From: Streptomyces nojiriensis
GTDB lineage: Bacteria > Actinomycetota > Actinomycetes > Streptomycetales > Streptomycetaceae
Assembly (NCBI RefSeq): GCF_017639205.1
Contig: NZ_CP071139.1
Span: 4,160,001 to 4,224,000 of the forward strand
Direction of reading: 5' to 3'
Length of the DNA stretch: 64,000 nt
Part shown: one piece after another, positions 22,852 to 30,723 of the stretch
Layout: each line of letters starts with the position of its first letter
How positions within the stretch are numbered: the first letter of the stretch is position 1
Position numbers and translations under genes: made by a program
The notes under the pieces: generated by a model
Databases searched by the model: none
The model's input: the letters and a program-made list of their open reading frames with translations, nothing else
What the model was told of the DNA's origin: nothing

Positions 22852-24099
22852 ATGCCTGGACCCTCATCCGGACCCGCATCCGGACCCCTGTCCACACCCG
22901 CGACCACACCCGCGACCGGCCCCGGACCCGCACCCCGCGCCCGCCGGAGGGTCGCGGTGGTCGGCGTCGCCCTCTCGGACTGCGGCCGCGTCGACGGCCC
23001 CACCCCCTACGCCCTGCACGCACAGGCCGCCCGGCGCGCCCTGGCCGACTCCGGCCTGCAGCGCTCCGTCATCGACGGATTCGCCTCGGCCGGCCTCGGC
23101 ACGCTCGCACCGGTCGAGGTGGCCGAGTACCTGGGCCTGCGACCCACCTGGGTCGACTCCACCTCGGTCGGCGGCTCGACCTGGGAGGTCATGGCCGCCC
23201 ACGCGGCGGACGCGATCGCCGCCGGGCACGCCAACGCCGTGCTCCTGGTCTACGGCTCCACGGCCCGCGCCGACATCAAGGCGCGGCGCCGCACGTCCAA
23301 CCTCTCCTTCGGAGCGCGGGGGCCGCTGCAGTTCGAGGTCCCGTACGGCCACACGCTGATCTCCAAGTACGCCATGGCCGCCCGCCGCCACATGCACGAG
23401 TACGGGACGACGCTGGAGCAGCTCGCCTCCGTGGCCGTACAGGCCCGGGCGAACGCGGCCACGAACCCGGACGCCATGTTCCGCGACCCGATCACGGTCG
23501 AGGAGGTACTGGGCGGCGACATGATCGCCGACCCCTTCACCAAGCTGCACTGCTGCATCCGCTCGGACGGCGGCTGCGCGGTGCTCCTGGCGGCGGAGGA
23601 CTACGTACCGGACACCGCGAAGGCACCCGTCTGGATCCTGGGGGCCGGTACGTCCGTCTCCCACACCACCATGTCGGAGTGGGAGGACTTCACGGTGTCC
23701 CCGGCGGCGGTGTCGGGCCGCATCGCCTTCGAGCGGGCCGGCCTCACCCCGGCGGACGTGGACCTCGCGGAGATCTACGACGCCTTCACCTACATGACCC
23801 TGGTGACCCTGGAGGACCTCGGCTTCTGCGCGAAGGGCGAGGGCGGGGCGTTCGTGGAGAAGGGCCGCCTGCTGCGCGACGGGGAACTCCCGGTCAACAC
23901 CGACGGCGGCGGCCTCTCGGCCTGCCACCCCGGCATGCGCGGCCTGTTCCTCCTGGTCGAGGCGGTCCGCCAGCTGCGCGGCGAGGCGGGGGCGGGCCAG
24001 GTCACCAAACCCGGCGGCCGCCTCCCGGAGGTCGCCCTGGCCTCGGGCACGGGCGGCTGGTTCTGCTCGTCGGGAACGGTCCTGCTGGGGCGTGGGTGA
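22852..24099 (+). CDS. Thiolase-like protein of the SCP-x / Ltp family, lacking the thiolase Cys
   Basis: The protein has 415 residues. A Pro/Thr/Gly-rich N-terminal tail (1-30) precedes a thiolase fold (VAVVGVALSDCGRV start). Where thiolases have the nucleophilic Cys it reads VGGSTWEVMAAHAADAIAAG, with no Cys. Ltp-type landmarks are kept: YMAAARRHMHEYG-like AMAARRHMHEYG, LAEIYDAFTYM, GFCAKGEGGAF and LPVNTDGGGLSACHPGM. It is therefore unlikely to be a degradative thiolase and more likely an aldolase or condensing partner. The second DUF35 gene (25322) is its probable partner. Operator D and a leaderless promoter precede it. Confidence 0.85.
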   Translation: MPGPSSGPASGPLSTPATTPATGPGPAPRARRRVAVVGVALSDCGRVDGPTPYALHAQAARRALADSGLQRSVIDGFASAGLGTLAPVEVAEYLGLRPTWVDSTSVGGSTWEVMAAHAADAIAAGHANAVLLVYGSTARADIKARRRTSNLSFGARGPLQFEVPYGHTLISKYAMAARRHMHEYGTTLEQLASVAVQARANAATNPDAMFRDPITVEEVLGGDMIADPFTKLHCCIRSDGGCAVLLAAEDYVPDTAKAPVWILGAGTSVSHTTMSEWEDFTVSPAAVSGRIAFERAGLTPADVDLAEIYDAFTYMTLVTLEDLGFCAKGEGGAFVEKGRLLRDGELPVNTDGGGLSACHPGMRGLFLLVEAVRQLRGEAGAGQVTKPGGRLPEVALASGTGGWFCSSGTVLLGRG

Positions 24100-24130
24100 C
24101 CGCCCCCCCGCCCGAGGGCGGGGGGGGCGG
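24100..24130. terminator. Hairpin between convergent genes
   Basis: CCGCCCCCCCGCCC (24100-24113) pairs with GGGCGGGGGGGGCGG (24116-24130) apart from one extra G, with a minimal loop. It separates the thiolase-like and DUF4287 genes. Confidence 0.65.
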
Positions 24131-24337
24131 CTACTTGCCCTCGGCGAGGGTGTGCGCCACGAGGGCGTTGGCGTGCCCGTGCCCGAGGCCGTGCTCGGTC
24201 TTGAGCCAGGAGACGAGCTCCATGTGCTTGGTCAGCGGCGAGGACCGGATGAGGTCCTGCCACTCCCCGATCGGGCGTCCGTACTTCTTCTCGATCGAGG
24301 GGAAGTAGCTGGCGGGGCCCTTCACTGTCTCGGCCAT
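24131..24337 (-). CDS. DUF4287-type small protein
   Basis: The protein has 68 residues and contains KGPASYFPSIEKKYGRPI, LTKHMELVSWLKTEHGLGHG and HANALVAH, the recognisable pattern of the actinobacterial DUF4287 family (function unknown, possibly nucleic-acid or metabolite binding). A GGAGGG ribosome site lies nine bases before the ATG. It is a single gene divergent from the pyridoxamine-oxidase-like gene. Confidence 0.85.
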   Translation of the reverse strand: MAETVKGPASYFPSIEKKYGRPIGEWQDLIRSSPLTKHMELVSWLKTEHGLGHGHANALVAHTLAEGK

Positions 24338-24449
24338 GATGCGTGTCCCTCCGGGGGTGGTGCGGGTGTGTGCGGTGCGGTCTCGCAGGTATGACCACGT
24401 CGGGGATGAGAACTCATCGGTGAGGCGAAAGATTTCTTCGGGGGGCGGG

Positions 24450-24541
24450 GCGGGGTCGGGGGCTTCGGTGGTCGGGAGCCTGTCGGGCGGCATCGGGGAT
24501 GCGTATGGGAGTTTCCCGACCACCGAAGCCCCCGACCCCGC
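24450..24541. repeat. 28-bp perfect inverted repeat in a divergent promoter region
   Basis: The left arm is 24450-24477 and the right arm 24514-24541, identical as reverse complements over 28 bases (core GGGGGCTTCGGTGGTCGGGA), with a 36-base spacer. It lies between two divergent genes, where a terminator is not expected, and could extrude a cruciform or form a long RNA hairpin in the leader of the gene at 24607. Confidence 0.85.
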
Positions 24542-24606
24542 CCGCCCCGACCCCGCCCAGCCGGCTCCCGCCCCCGAAGCCCCCGCCCTGTTGTTCCATA
24601 TGCCTC

Positions 24607-25302
24607 ATGAACAACGAGAGCAGCGACAGCAGCCGCGAGATCAGCAGCGACGAGTTCAGCGCCACCCTGCATTCCCTGCGCGTGTGGGACTGCCCGCTCC
24701 CCGGGTTCGATACCGGGGCCGCGCCCCGTGAGCCTTTGGCGTTGTTCCGGGAGTGGTTCGTGCATGCCGCGCGGGCGGGGCAGTTGGAGCCGCACACCAT
24801 GAGTCTGGCGACCGTGGACGGGGACGGGCGGCCCGACGTGCGGACGCTGATGCTGCACGACGTCGACGCGCGCGGCTGGCACTTCGCCTCGCACGCCACC
24901 AGCGCCAAGGGCGTGCAGCTGGCCGGGCGGCCGGCGGCCGCGCTCGGGTTCTACTGGCCGACCGTGGGCCGCCAGGTCCGTGTCCGGGGCCGGGTCACCG
25001 CCTGCGGGCCCGAGGAGAGCCGGGCGGACCTGGCGGTCCGCTCGCGGGGTGCGCTCGCCGCCGCGCTCACGGGCCGGCAGAGCGAGGTGCTCGGCTCCGT
25101 GGAGGAGCTGGCGCGGGTCTCGGCGGCCGCCTGGGAGCGGGCCGGGGCCGAGCCGGACGCGCCGGCCCCGACCTGGACGCGGTACGTGCTGGACCCCGCC
25201 GAGGTGGAGTTCTTCCAGGGGGACGCCGCGCGCCGGCACATCCGCCTGCGGTACTCCCGTACCGCCGGCGGCTCCTGGGAGCGCGAGCTGCTCTGGCCCT
25301 GA
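24607..25302 (+). CDS. Pyridoxamine 5'-phosphate oxidase family protein (PdxH-like)
   Basis: This 231-residue FMN split-barrel protein has the PdxH order of blocks: MSLATVDGDGRPDVRTLMLH (about residues 58-77), FASHATSAKGVQLAGRPAAA, FYWPTVGRQVRVRG and a C-terminal ARRHIRLRYSR. The C-terminal domain characteristic of true PdxH is present in reduced form (VEFFQGDAARRHIRLRY). It may oxidise pyridoxamine phosphate or another flavin-linked substrate. The ATG at 24607 was chosen; the upstream open frame is Pro-rich and falls in the inverted-repeat region. Confidence 0.82.
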   Translation: MNNESSDSSREISSDEFSATLHSLRVWDCPLPGFDTGAAPREPLALFREWFVHAARAGQLEPHTMSLATVDGDGRPDVRTLMLHDVDARGWHFASHATSAKGVQLAGRPAAALGFYWPTVGRQVRVRGRVTACGPEESRADLAVRSRGALAAALTGRQSEVLGSVEELARVSAAAWERAGAEPDAPAPTWTRYVLDPAEVEFFQGDAARRHIRLRYSRTAGGSWERELLWP

Positions 25303-25321
25303 TCCCCGGCCCGCAGGGCCC

Positions 25322-25744
25322 TCAGTCCGGTGCCGGCCGGAAGACCGCCACCCACACCCCGTCCGCGGCCTCGCGGAAGGTGACCGTCAGCGGCATGCCG
25401 ATGCGCAGCTCCGGCGCCTCGCAGTCCACCACCTCGGTCATCATCCGCGGGCCCTCGGCGAGGTCGACGACCGCCGCCGTGTAGGGGACGCGCGTACCGA
25501 ACGGCGGGAGGTCGTTGCGGTGGATCACCGACCACGTATAGAGGGTCGCCCGGCCGCTCGCCGTCTCCCACGTCACGCGGTCCTCGCCCGCCCAGCAGAA
25601 CGGGCAGAACTCGCGCGGGTAGTGGTGCGCCCGCCCGCAGTCGGCGCAGCGCCGCAGCAGCAGCCGGCCCGCCGCGGCCGCGTCCCAGTAGGGGCGGGTG
25701 AAGTCGTCCGCCTCGGGGAGGTCGTACCGCACCGTGGCGCTCAC
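25322..25744 (-). CDS. DUF35 OB-fold / zinc-ribbon protein, second copy
   Basis: This 140-residue protein has the same architecture as the DUF35 gene at 13984: an N-terminal helix (FTRPYWDAAAAGRLLLR), a zinc ribbon (CADCGR...CPFCWA, about residues 34-51) and an OB-fold with SVIHRNDLPPFG. GTG at 25744 overlaps the stop of the DoxX gene (GTGA). It is probably the partner of the thiolase-like protein at 22852, whose own operon has no DUF35 gene. It lies in the operon controlled by operator E. Confidence 0.85.
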   Translation of the reverse strand: MSATVRYDLPEADDFTRPYWDAAAAGRLLLRRCADCGRAHHYPREFCPFCWAGEDRVTWETASGRATLYTWSVIHRNDLPPFGTRVPYTAAVVDLAEGPRMMTEVVDCEAPELRIGMPLTVTFREAADGVWVAVFRPAPD

Positions 25745-26193
25745 GGGAACAGTCCGATCGCCGCGTCGAGCGACCAGGTCTGCCAGGACATGGCGAGGAG
25801 CGCGACGAGGGAGATGAGCGCCATCATCGCGTTCTGCCCCTGCTCGGCCCAGTCGTGGATCATCAGCACCAGGTAGAGGAGGTTCAGCAGGAGCCCTCCG
25901 ACGAGTGCGACCGGGGTCAGGAAGCCGAGTACGAGGCCCAGCCCGAGTGCGAGTTCCGCGTAGACGACGATGTACGCCATCGCTTTCGGCCGCGGTGCGA
26001 CGACCAGCTCGAAGCCGCCCTTGACGAAGGTCCACCGGTGTTTGCCGGCGACGTCGGCGGCCCAGGCGATGCCGGTGCCGCGCTCGAACCAGCCCTTCTT
26101 GTCCTTGTGCCGCCAGCTCTCCAGCCACCACAGGCCGAGGCCTATCCGGAGCACGGCGAGCCATTCGGCCCCACTGAGCCAGATGGTCTGCAT
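25741..26193 (-). CDS. DoxX-family integral membrane protein
   Basis: This 150-residue protein has four membrane helices (about 6-25, 66-90, 90-110 and 117-140) with the DoxX pattern: an N-terminal LAVLRIGLGLWWLESWRHK and a VYAELALGLGLVLGFLTPVA core. DoxX proteins are linked to quinone or thiosulfate redox chemistry, but the role is usually unknown. The ATG at 26193 follows a purine-rich GAGGGGTGGGGG. It is the first gene of a two-gene operon with DUF35, and operator E lies 42 bp upstream. Confidence 0.82.
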   Translation of the reverse strand: MQTIWLSGAEWLAVLRIGLGLWWLESWRHKDKKGWFERGTGIAWAADVAGKHRWTFVKGGFELVVAPRPKAMAYIVVYAELALGLGLVLGFLTPVALVGGLLLNLLYLVLMIHDWAEQGQNAMMALISLVALLAMSWQTWSLDAAIGLFP

Positions 26194-26235
26194 CGGCAGC
26201 CCCCACCCCTCTCGCGATCGACGCGCACCCTCTAT

Positions 26236-26250
26236 CTGACGGTACGTCAG
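26236..26250. promoter_or_regulatory. Regulon operator site E
   Basis: CTGACGGTACGTCAG, a perfect 6-3-6 palindrome, lies between the divergent DoxX-DUF35 operon and the FAD monooxygenase. On the plus strand it is preceded by TATCT, as at sites F-H. Confidence 0.8.
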
Positions 26251-26398
26251 TTGAGCGGATCCGGGGCGATCGCGCAAGGCCCCGGCCGGCCTCGGGTCCG
26301 CGCCCCCGCGGGCGCCGCGCGGGCCCGTGATCGATCCGCAATCGATTCCCCGCCCGACCGAGACCCATCAACCCAGCGTGGCGATACGATCACACCTC

Positions 26399-27616
26399 AT
26401 GCCCGGAGACGCCGCAGCACCCGACATGACCACCCAGCCCCGCCCCGTGTACGTCATCGGGGCCGGCCCCGGCGGCCTCGCCGCCGCCGCCGCGCTGCGC
26501 GCCCGCGGGGTCCGCGCGGTGGTCGTCGAGAAGTCCGACGCGGTCGGCGCATCCTGGCGGCAGCACTACGACCGGCTGCGCCTGCACACCACGCGCCGGC
26601 TCTCCGCCCTCCCGGGCCTGGCCATGCCGCGCCGCTTCGGGCGCTGGGTCACCCGCGACAACGTCGTGCGCTACCTGGAGCGGTACGCCGAGTTCCACGA
26701 GCTGGAGCTGGTCACCGGCGTGGAGGTGACCCGGATCGAGCCCGCTGCCCCCGCCCCCGGCCCCGGCCCCGAGGGTGAGGGCGCGGGCGAGGGCGGCTGG
26801 ACCCTGCACGCCAGCGGCGGCCGCGAGCTGGCGGCCGAGGCCGTCGTCATCGCCACCGGGTACAACCACACGCCCGCGCTCCCCGACTGGCCGGGCCGGG
26901 ACACGTACGAGGGACGGCTGCTGCACGCCCGCGAGTACCGCAACCCCCTGCCGTACGCCGGCCAGGACGTCCTCGTCGTCGGCGTCGGCAACACCGGCGC
27001 CGAGATAGCCGTCGACCTCGTCGAGGGCGGCGCGGCGCGGGTGCGGCTCGCCGTGCGCACCGCACCGCACATCATGCGCCGCTCCACCGCCGGCTGGCCG
27101 GCCCAGCGCAGCGGGATCCTGGTGCGCCGGCTGCCGGTGCGGCTCGTGGACCGGGTGGGCCGGCTCGTCGCCCGGGCGTCCGTACCGGACCTGTCGGCGT
27201 ACGGGCTTCCGCGCCCGGCCACCGGCCTGTACAGCAGGGTGAGGCAGGGGTCGATCCCGGTTCAGGACGTCGGCCTGATCGACGCGGTCCGCAGCGGCAA
27301 GGTCGAGCCGGTGGCCGCCGTCGAGGCCTTCGACGGCGCCGAGGTGGTGCTCGCGGACGGCTCGCGGATCGCCCCGGACGCGGTGATCGCGGCGACCGGC
27401 TACCGCCGGGCCCTGGAGGGGCTGGTCGGCCACCTCGGGGTGCTCGACGAGCGCGGCCGCCCGCGTACGCACGGGGCCCGCACCCCCGAGCAGGCCCCCG
27501 GCCTGTACTTCACCGGATTCAGCAACCCCATCAGCGGCATGTTCCGGGAGATGGCCCTGGACGCGGAGAAGATCGCCAAGGCGGTCGCCCGCCGGTCGGG
27601 CAAGGCCGCCTCGTGA
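26399..27616 (+). CDS. Flavin-containing monooxygenase (Baeyer-Villiger/FMO type)
   Basis: The protein has 405 residues and the two-dinucleotide fold of class B monooxygenases. The FAD motif is VIGAGPGGLAAAAALR (about 15-30), an FMO-like fingerprint is RLLHAREYRNPL, the NADPH motif is VVGVGNTGAEIAV (about 190-202), and the C-terminal motif is YFTGFSNPISGMFREM. It would use NADPH and O2 to oxygenate a ketone, aldehyde or heteroatom in the catabolic pathway. The ATG at 26399 was chosen because TACGAT ends eight bases before it, the layout of a leaderless promoter; ATG 26426 is an alternative. GTGA overlap links it to the next gene. Confidence 0.8.
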   Translation: MPGDAAAPDMTTQPRPVYVIGAGPGGLAAAAALRARGVRAVVVEKSDAVGASWRQHYDRLRLHTTRRLSALPGLAMPRRFGRWVTRDNVVRYLERYAEFHELELVTGVEVTRIEPAAPAPGPGPEGEGAGEGGWTLHASGGRELAAEAVVIATGYNHTPALPDWPGRDTYEGRLLHAREYRNPLPYAGQDVLVVGVGNTGAEIAVDLVEGGAARVRLAVRTAPHIMRRSTAGWPAQRSGILVRRLPVRLVDRVGRLVARASVPDLSAYGLPRPATGLYSRVRQGSIPVQDVGLIDAVRSGKVEPVAAVEAFDGAEVVLADGSRIAPDAVIAATGYRRALEGLVGHLGVLDERGRPRTHGARTPEQAPGLYFTGFSNPISGMFREMALDAEKIAKAVARRSGKAAS

Positions 27617-28062
27617 AGCCGACCGGCCCGGGCGCTCCGGCCTCCCGGATCCGGGAGGCCGCCAGGACCGCGTGGAGCGAGCCGCTGTCCCGCTGGTACC
27701 TGGTGCTGCTCACGGTCTGCGCGGTGTGGTCGATGACGGGCGGCGGCGGGCCCGGCGAGAACGGCTGGCTGGCCCGCAGCATCGCCGTGGTGCTGACGAT
27801 GCCCTGGCTCCTCGTCGTGCACCTCTTCCTCGTCCTCACCCAGGCCGACACATGGCTGCTCGGCTACAGCATCTACTTCGAGTCCCCCGCCTGGCTGTTC
27901 GAGCCGCTCTGGGCGCTCTACTGCCTGACCGCCGGGCTGCTGAACGCACGGCTGCTGGCCCGCGTGTCGCGCTCGACGCGGGAGGCGGGATCCGCGCCGT
28001 GGTGGGTTCCGATGTTCACCCTGGCCTTCTTCGCCGGGCTGTTCGCCCTCTGGCGCGCCTGA
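27613..28062 (+). CDS. Small membrane protein co-transcribed with the monooxygenase
   Basis: The protein has 149 residues with four predicted helices (about 28-45, 55-78, 92-112 and 128-147) and Trp/Tyr-rich interhelical segments (YSIYFESPAWLFEPLWALY). The GTG start overlaps the monooxygenase stop codon (GTGA), so translation is coupled. No family is recognised; a membrane anchor or transporter for the monooxygenase pathway is speculative. Confidence 0.75.
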   Translation: MKPTGPGAPASRIREAARTAWSEPLSRWYLVLLTVCAVWSMTGGGGPGENGWLARSIAVVLTMPWLLVVHLFLVLTQADTWLLGYSIYFESPAWLFEPLWALYCLTAGLLNARLLARVSRSTREAGSAPWWVPMFTLAFFAGLFALWRA

Positions 28063-28234
28063 GCCGCGTCGGCGACCGGGGCAGGTCGGGCCAGGGCGGG
28101 CCGGGCCGGGGCGGGTCCGACTCCGGCCGGGTCGGGCCGCGTCGGCCGAATCGCGCCCTGGACCGGTCCCGGCGGGATCTGTCACCGTTCACTTCACCAC
28201 ACCACCTCCACACCTTTCCTGCGCAGCCCTGTTC

Positions 28235-28249
28235 CTGACGGCACGTCAG
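28235..28249. promoter_or_regulatory. Regulon operator site F (first of a tandem pair)
   Basis: CTGACGGCACGTCAG is a perfect-arm palindrome in front of the ADP-forming acyl-CoA synthetase gene. Its centre is 24 bp from that of site G. Confidence 0.8.
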
Positions 28250-28258
28250 TTCAGTAAT

Positions 28259-28273
28259 CTGACTGCACGTCAG
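28259..28273. promoter_or_regulatory. Regulon operator site G (second of a tandem pair)
   Basis: CTGACTGCACGTCAG overlaps a -10-like TAATCT (28255-28260), the same arrangement as at site B. It lies 46 bp before the ATG of the synthetase gene. Two sites spaced a little over two helical turns could bind cooperatively. Confidence 0.8.
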
Positions 28274-28319
28274 TTATCGAGTTCCATCGAGGTTCATCGA
28301 GCAGGAGCGGGCGGCAACG

Positions 28320-30554
28320 ATGCTTGGATCTACTCACGGCACCCTCACCACCGACTTCCGCGCACGTGTCGAGGCCTGCGGGGAGTCTCCCAGGACCGCC
28401 GTCCACTCGTCGGCGGCCCCCTCCGCCGACGACGCGGTCCCCCTGGACGTCAGCGGCCGACCGCTGCACGCCGACGTCCCCGACCTGGACCGGTTCTTCC
28501 GGCCCGAATCCGTGGCCGTCATCGGCGCCTCCGACACGGAAGGCCGGCCGAACACCGGCATCACCCGCCAGCTCATCGCCTGGGCGGAGCGCGTCGGCGC
28601 ACGGATCCACCCCGTGCACCCCACCCGCCCCGCCGTCTTCGGGCTGACCTGCCACGCCTCCGTGGCCGACCTGCCCGAACAGGTGGACCTCGCCGTCCTC
28701 CTCGTCGCCGACCCGCTCCCCGTCATCGAGGAACTGGCCGCGACCAAGGTCAAGTTCGCGGTCGCCTTCGCCTCCGGCTTCGCCGAGACCGGCGACGCGG
28801 GCGCCGCCGCCCAGGAGCGGCTCGGCGCCGCCGTCCGGGGCTCCGGCCTGCGCCTGCTGGGCCCGAACACCAACCTCAACGCCTTCGAGAAGTTCCGCGA
28901 GGACCTCGACGGCCCGGCGATCGCCCTGATCACCCAGTCCGGCCACCAGGGCCGGCCCGTCTACACCCTGCAGGAGCTGGGCATCCGCCTCTCCCACTGG
29001 GCGCCCACCGGCAACGAGGCGGACCTGGAGACCTCCGACTTCATCTCCTACTTCGCCGAGCAGCCCGAGGTCGGGGCCATCGCCTGCTACGTGGAGGGCC
29101 TCAAGGACGGCCGGTCCTTCCTGCTCGCCGCCGACCACGCCGCGCGCAACGGCGTCCCCGTCGTCGCCGTCAAGGTCGGCCGCACCGAGACCGGCGCCCG
29201 CATGGCCGCCTCCCACACCGGGAAGCTGACCGGCGCCGACACCGTCGTGGACGCCGCCATGCGCCAGTTCGGCGTCATCCGCGTCGACGGCCTCGACGAG
29301 CTCCAGGACACCGCCGCGCTGCTCGCCCGGGCCCGCAAGCCCAAGGCGGACGGGGTCGTCGTGTACTCCATCTCCGGCGGCACCGGGGCCCACTTCTCCG
29401 ACCTGGCCACGGAAGCGGGCCTGACCCTGCCCACCCTCTCGCAGGCCAAGCAGGACGAACTCCACCAGTGGATCCCCGGGTACCTGAACGTCGCCAACCC
29501 CGTCGACAACGGCGGCCACCCCGTCGGCGACTGGCGCGGCCGCAAGATCATCGACGCGATCCTCGCCGACCCCGAGGTGGGCGTCCTGATCTGCCCGATC
29601 ACCGGCCCCTTCCCGCCCATGAGCGACAAACTCGCCCAGGACCTGGTGGACGCCGCCGAGCAGAGCGACAAGCTGATCTGCGTGATCTGGGGCTCCCCCG
29701 TCGGCACCGAGGACGCCTACCGCACCACCCTCCTCGGCTCCTCCCGCGTGGCCACCTTCCGTACCTTCGGCAACTGCATCACCGCCGTACGCGCCTACCT
29801 CGGCCACCACCGCTTCACCGCCGGATACCGCTCCCCCTTCGAGGACGCACCGCGCACGCCCTCGCCCTCGTACCGCAAGGCGCAGGCCCTCATGCGGCCG
29901 TCCCAGCAGCTCAGCGAGCACGCGGCGAAGCAGCTCCTGCGCGCCTACGGGATACGGGTGCCCCGCGAGCAGCTGGTGACCAGCGCGGCGGCGGCGGTCC
30001 GCGCGGCCGGGCTGGTCGGCTACCCGGTGGTGATGAAGGCCTCGGGCCCGCAGCTGGGGCACAAGACGGAACTCGGCCTGGTGAAGATCGGCCTCACCTC
30101 GGCGAGCCAGATCCGTGACGCGTACCGGGAGCTGACCGACATCGCGCGCTACGAGAACGTGCCGCTCGACGGGATCCTGGTCTGCCAGATGGTGGAGCGG
30201 GGCGTGGAGATGGTCGTCGGCGTGACCCAGGACGACCTCTTCGGCCCCACGGTCACCGTCGGGCTGGGCGGGGTCCTGGTGGAGGTCCTGCACGACGCGG
30301 CGGTCCGCGTGCCGCCGTTCGGCGAGGACCAGGCGCGGGCGATGCTGAGGGAGCTGCGCGGGCATGCGCTGCTGGAGGGCGTACGGGGGGCGCCGCCGGC
30401 CGATGTGGACGCCCTGGTGGAGGTCGTCCTGCGGATCCAGCGGATGGCTCTCGAACTGGGCGACGAGCTGTCCGAGCTGGACATCAACCCGTTGATGGTG
30501 CTCCCCCGGGGGCAGGGGGCGGTGGCGCTGGACGCGCTGGCCATCTGCCGCTGA
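28320..30554 (+). CDS. ADP-forming acyl-CoA synthetase (acetate-CoA ligase family), fused alpha-beta
   Basis: The protein has 744 residues in fused order. After an N-terminal extension of about 50 residues come a CoA-binding Rossmann domain (SVAVIGASDTEGRPN), succinyl-CoA-ligase-like flavodoxin domains with the phospho-His loop ARMAASHTGKLTG (about residues 296-308), and a C-terminal ATP-grasp domain (AYGIRVPREQLVTS to LDINPLMVLP). It interconverts an acyl-CoA and ADP plus phosphate with the acid and ATP, or activates an acid. In this region it may recover or activate a pathway acid. Operators F and G precede it. Confidence 0.87.
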   Translation: MLGSTHGTLTTDFRARVEACGESPRTAVHSSAAPSADDAVPLDVSGRPLHADVPDLDRFFRPESVAVIGASDTEGRPNTGITRQLIAWAERVGARIHPVHPTRPAVFGLTCHASVADLPEQVDLAVLLVADPLPVIEELAATKVKFAVAFASGFAETGDAGAAAQERLGAAVRGSGLRLLGPNTNLNAFEKFREDLDGPAIALITQSGHQGRPVYTLQELGIRLSHWAPTGNEADLETSDFISYFAEQPEVGAIACYVEGLKDGRSFLLAADHAARNGVPVVAVKVGRTETGARMAASHTGKLTGADTVVDAAMRQFGVIRVDGLDELQDTAALLARARKPKADGVVVYSISGGTGAHFSDLATEAGLTLPTLSQAKQDELHQWIPGYLNVANPVDNGGHPVGDWRGRKIIDAILADPEVGVLICPITGPFPPMSDKLAQDLVDAAEQSDKLICVIWGSPVGTEDAYRTTLLGSSRVATFRTFGNCITAVRAYLGHHRFTAGYRSPFEDAPRTPSPSYRKAQALMRPSQQLSEHAAKQLLRAYGIRVPREQLVTSAAAAVRAAGLVGYPVVMKASGPQLGHKTELGLVKIGLTSASQIRDAYRELTDIARYENVPLDGILVCQMVERGVEMVVGVTQDDLFGPTVTVGLGGVLVEVLHDAAVRVPPFGEDQARAMLRELRGHALLEGVRGAPPADVDALVEVVLRIQRMALELGDELSELDINPLMVLPRGQGAVALDALAICR

Positions 30555-30561
30555 CGATTTT

Positions 30562-30704
30562 CAGCCCCGCCGGCGTTTGAGGCGCGGGGGTCCGGGGGCT
30601 GGCCCCCGGCAACGGCGCTGCGCCACAGACTCGGCAGCAGCCCCCGCCCCGCCGTTTCCCGGGGCTCCGCCCCAGACCCCGCGCCTCAAACGCCGGCGAG
30701 GCTT
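30562..30704. repeat. Intergenic inverted repeat of the GCCGGCGTTTGAGGCGCGGG type, copy 1
   Basis: The arms GCCGGCGTTTGAGGCGCGGG (30570-30589 region) and its complement (about 30679-30698) bracket a G/C-rich spacer between the synthetase and enoyl-CoA hydratase genes. The same arm sequence occurs at about 52900. Repeats of this type are common between Streptomyces genes; the folded RNA probably terminates or protects transcripts. Confidence 0.75.
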
Positions 30705-30723
30705 AGAAGAACGGGAGTTCACC

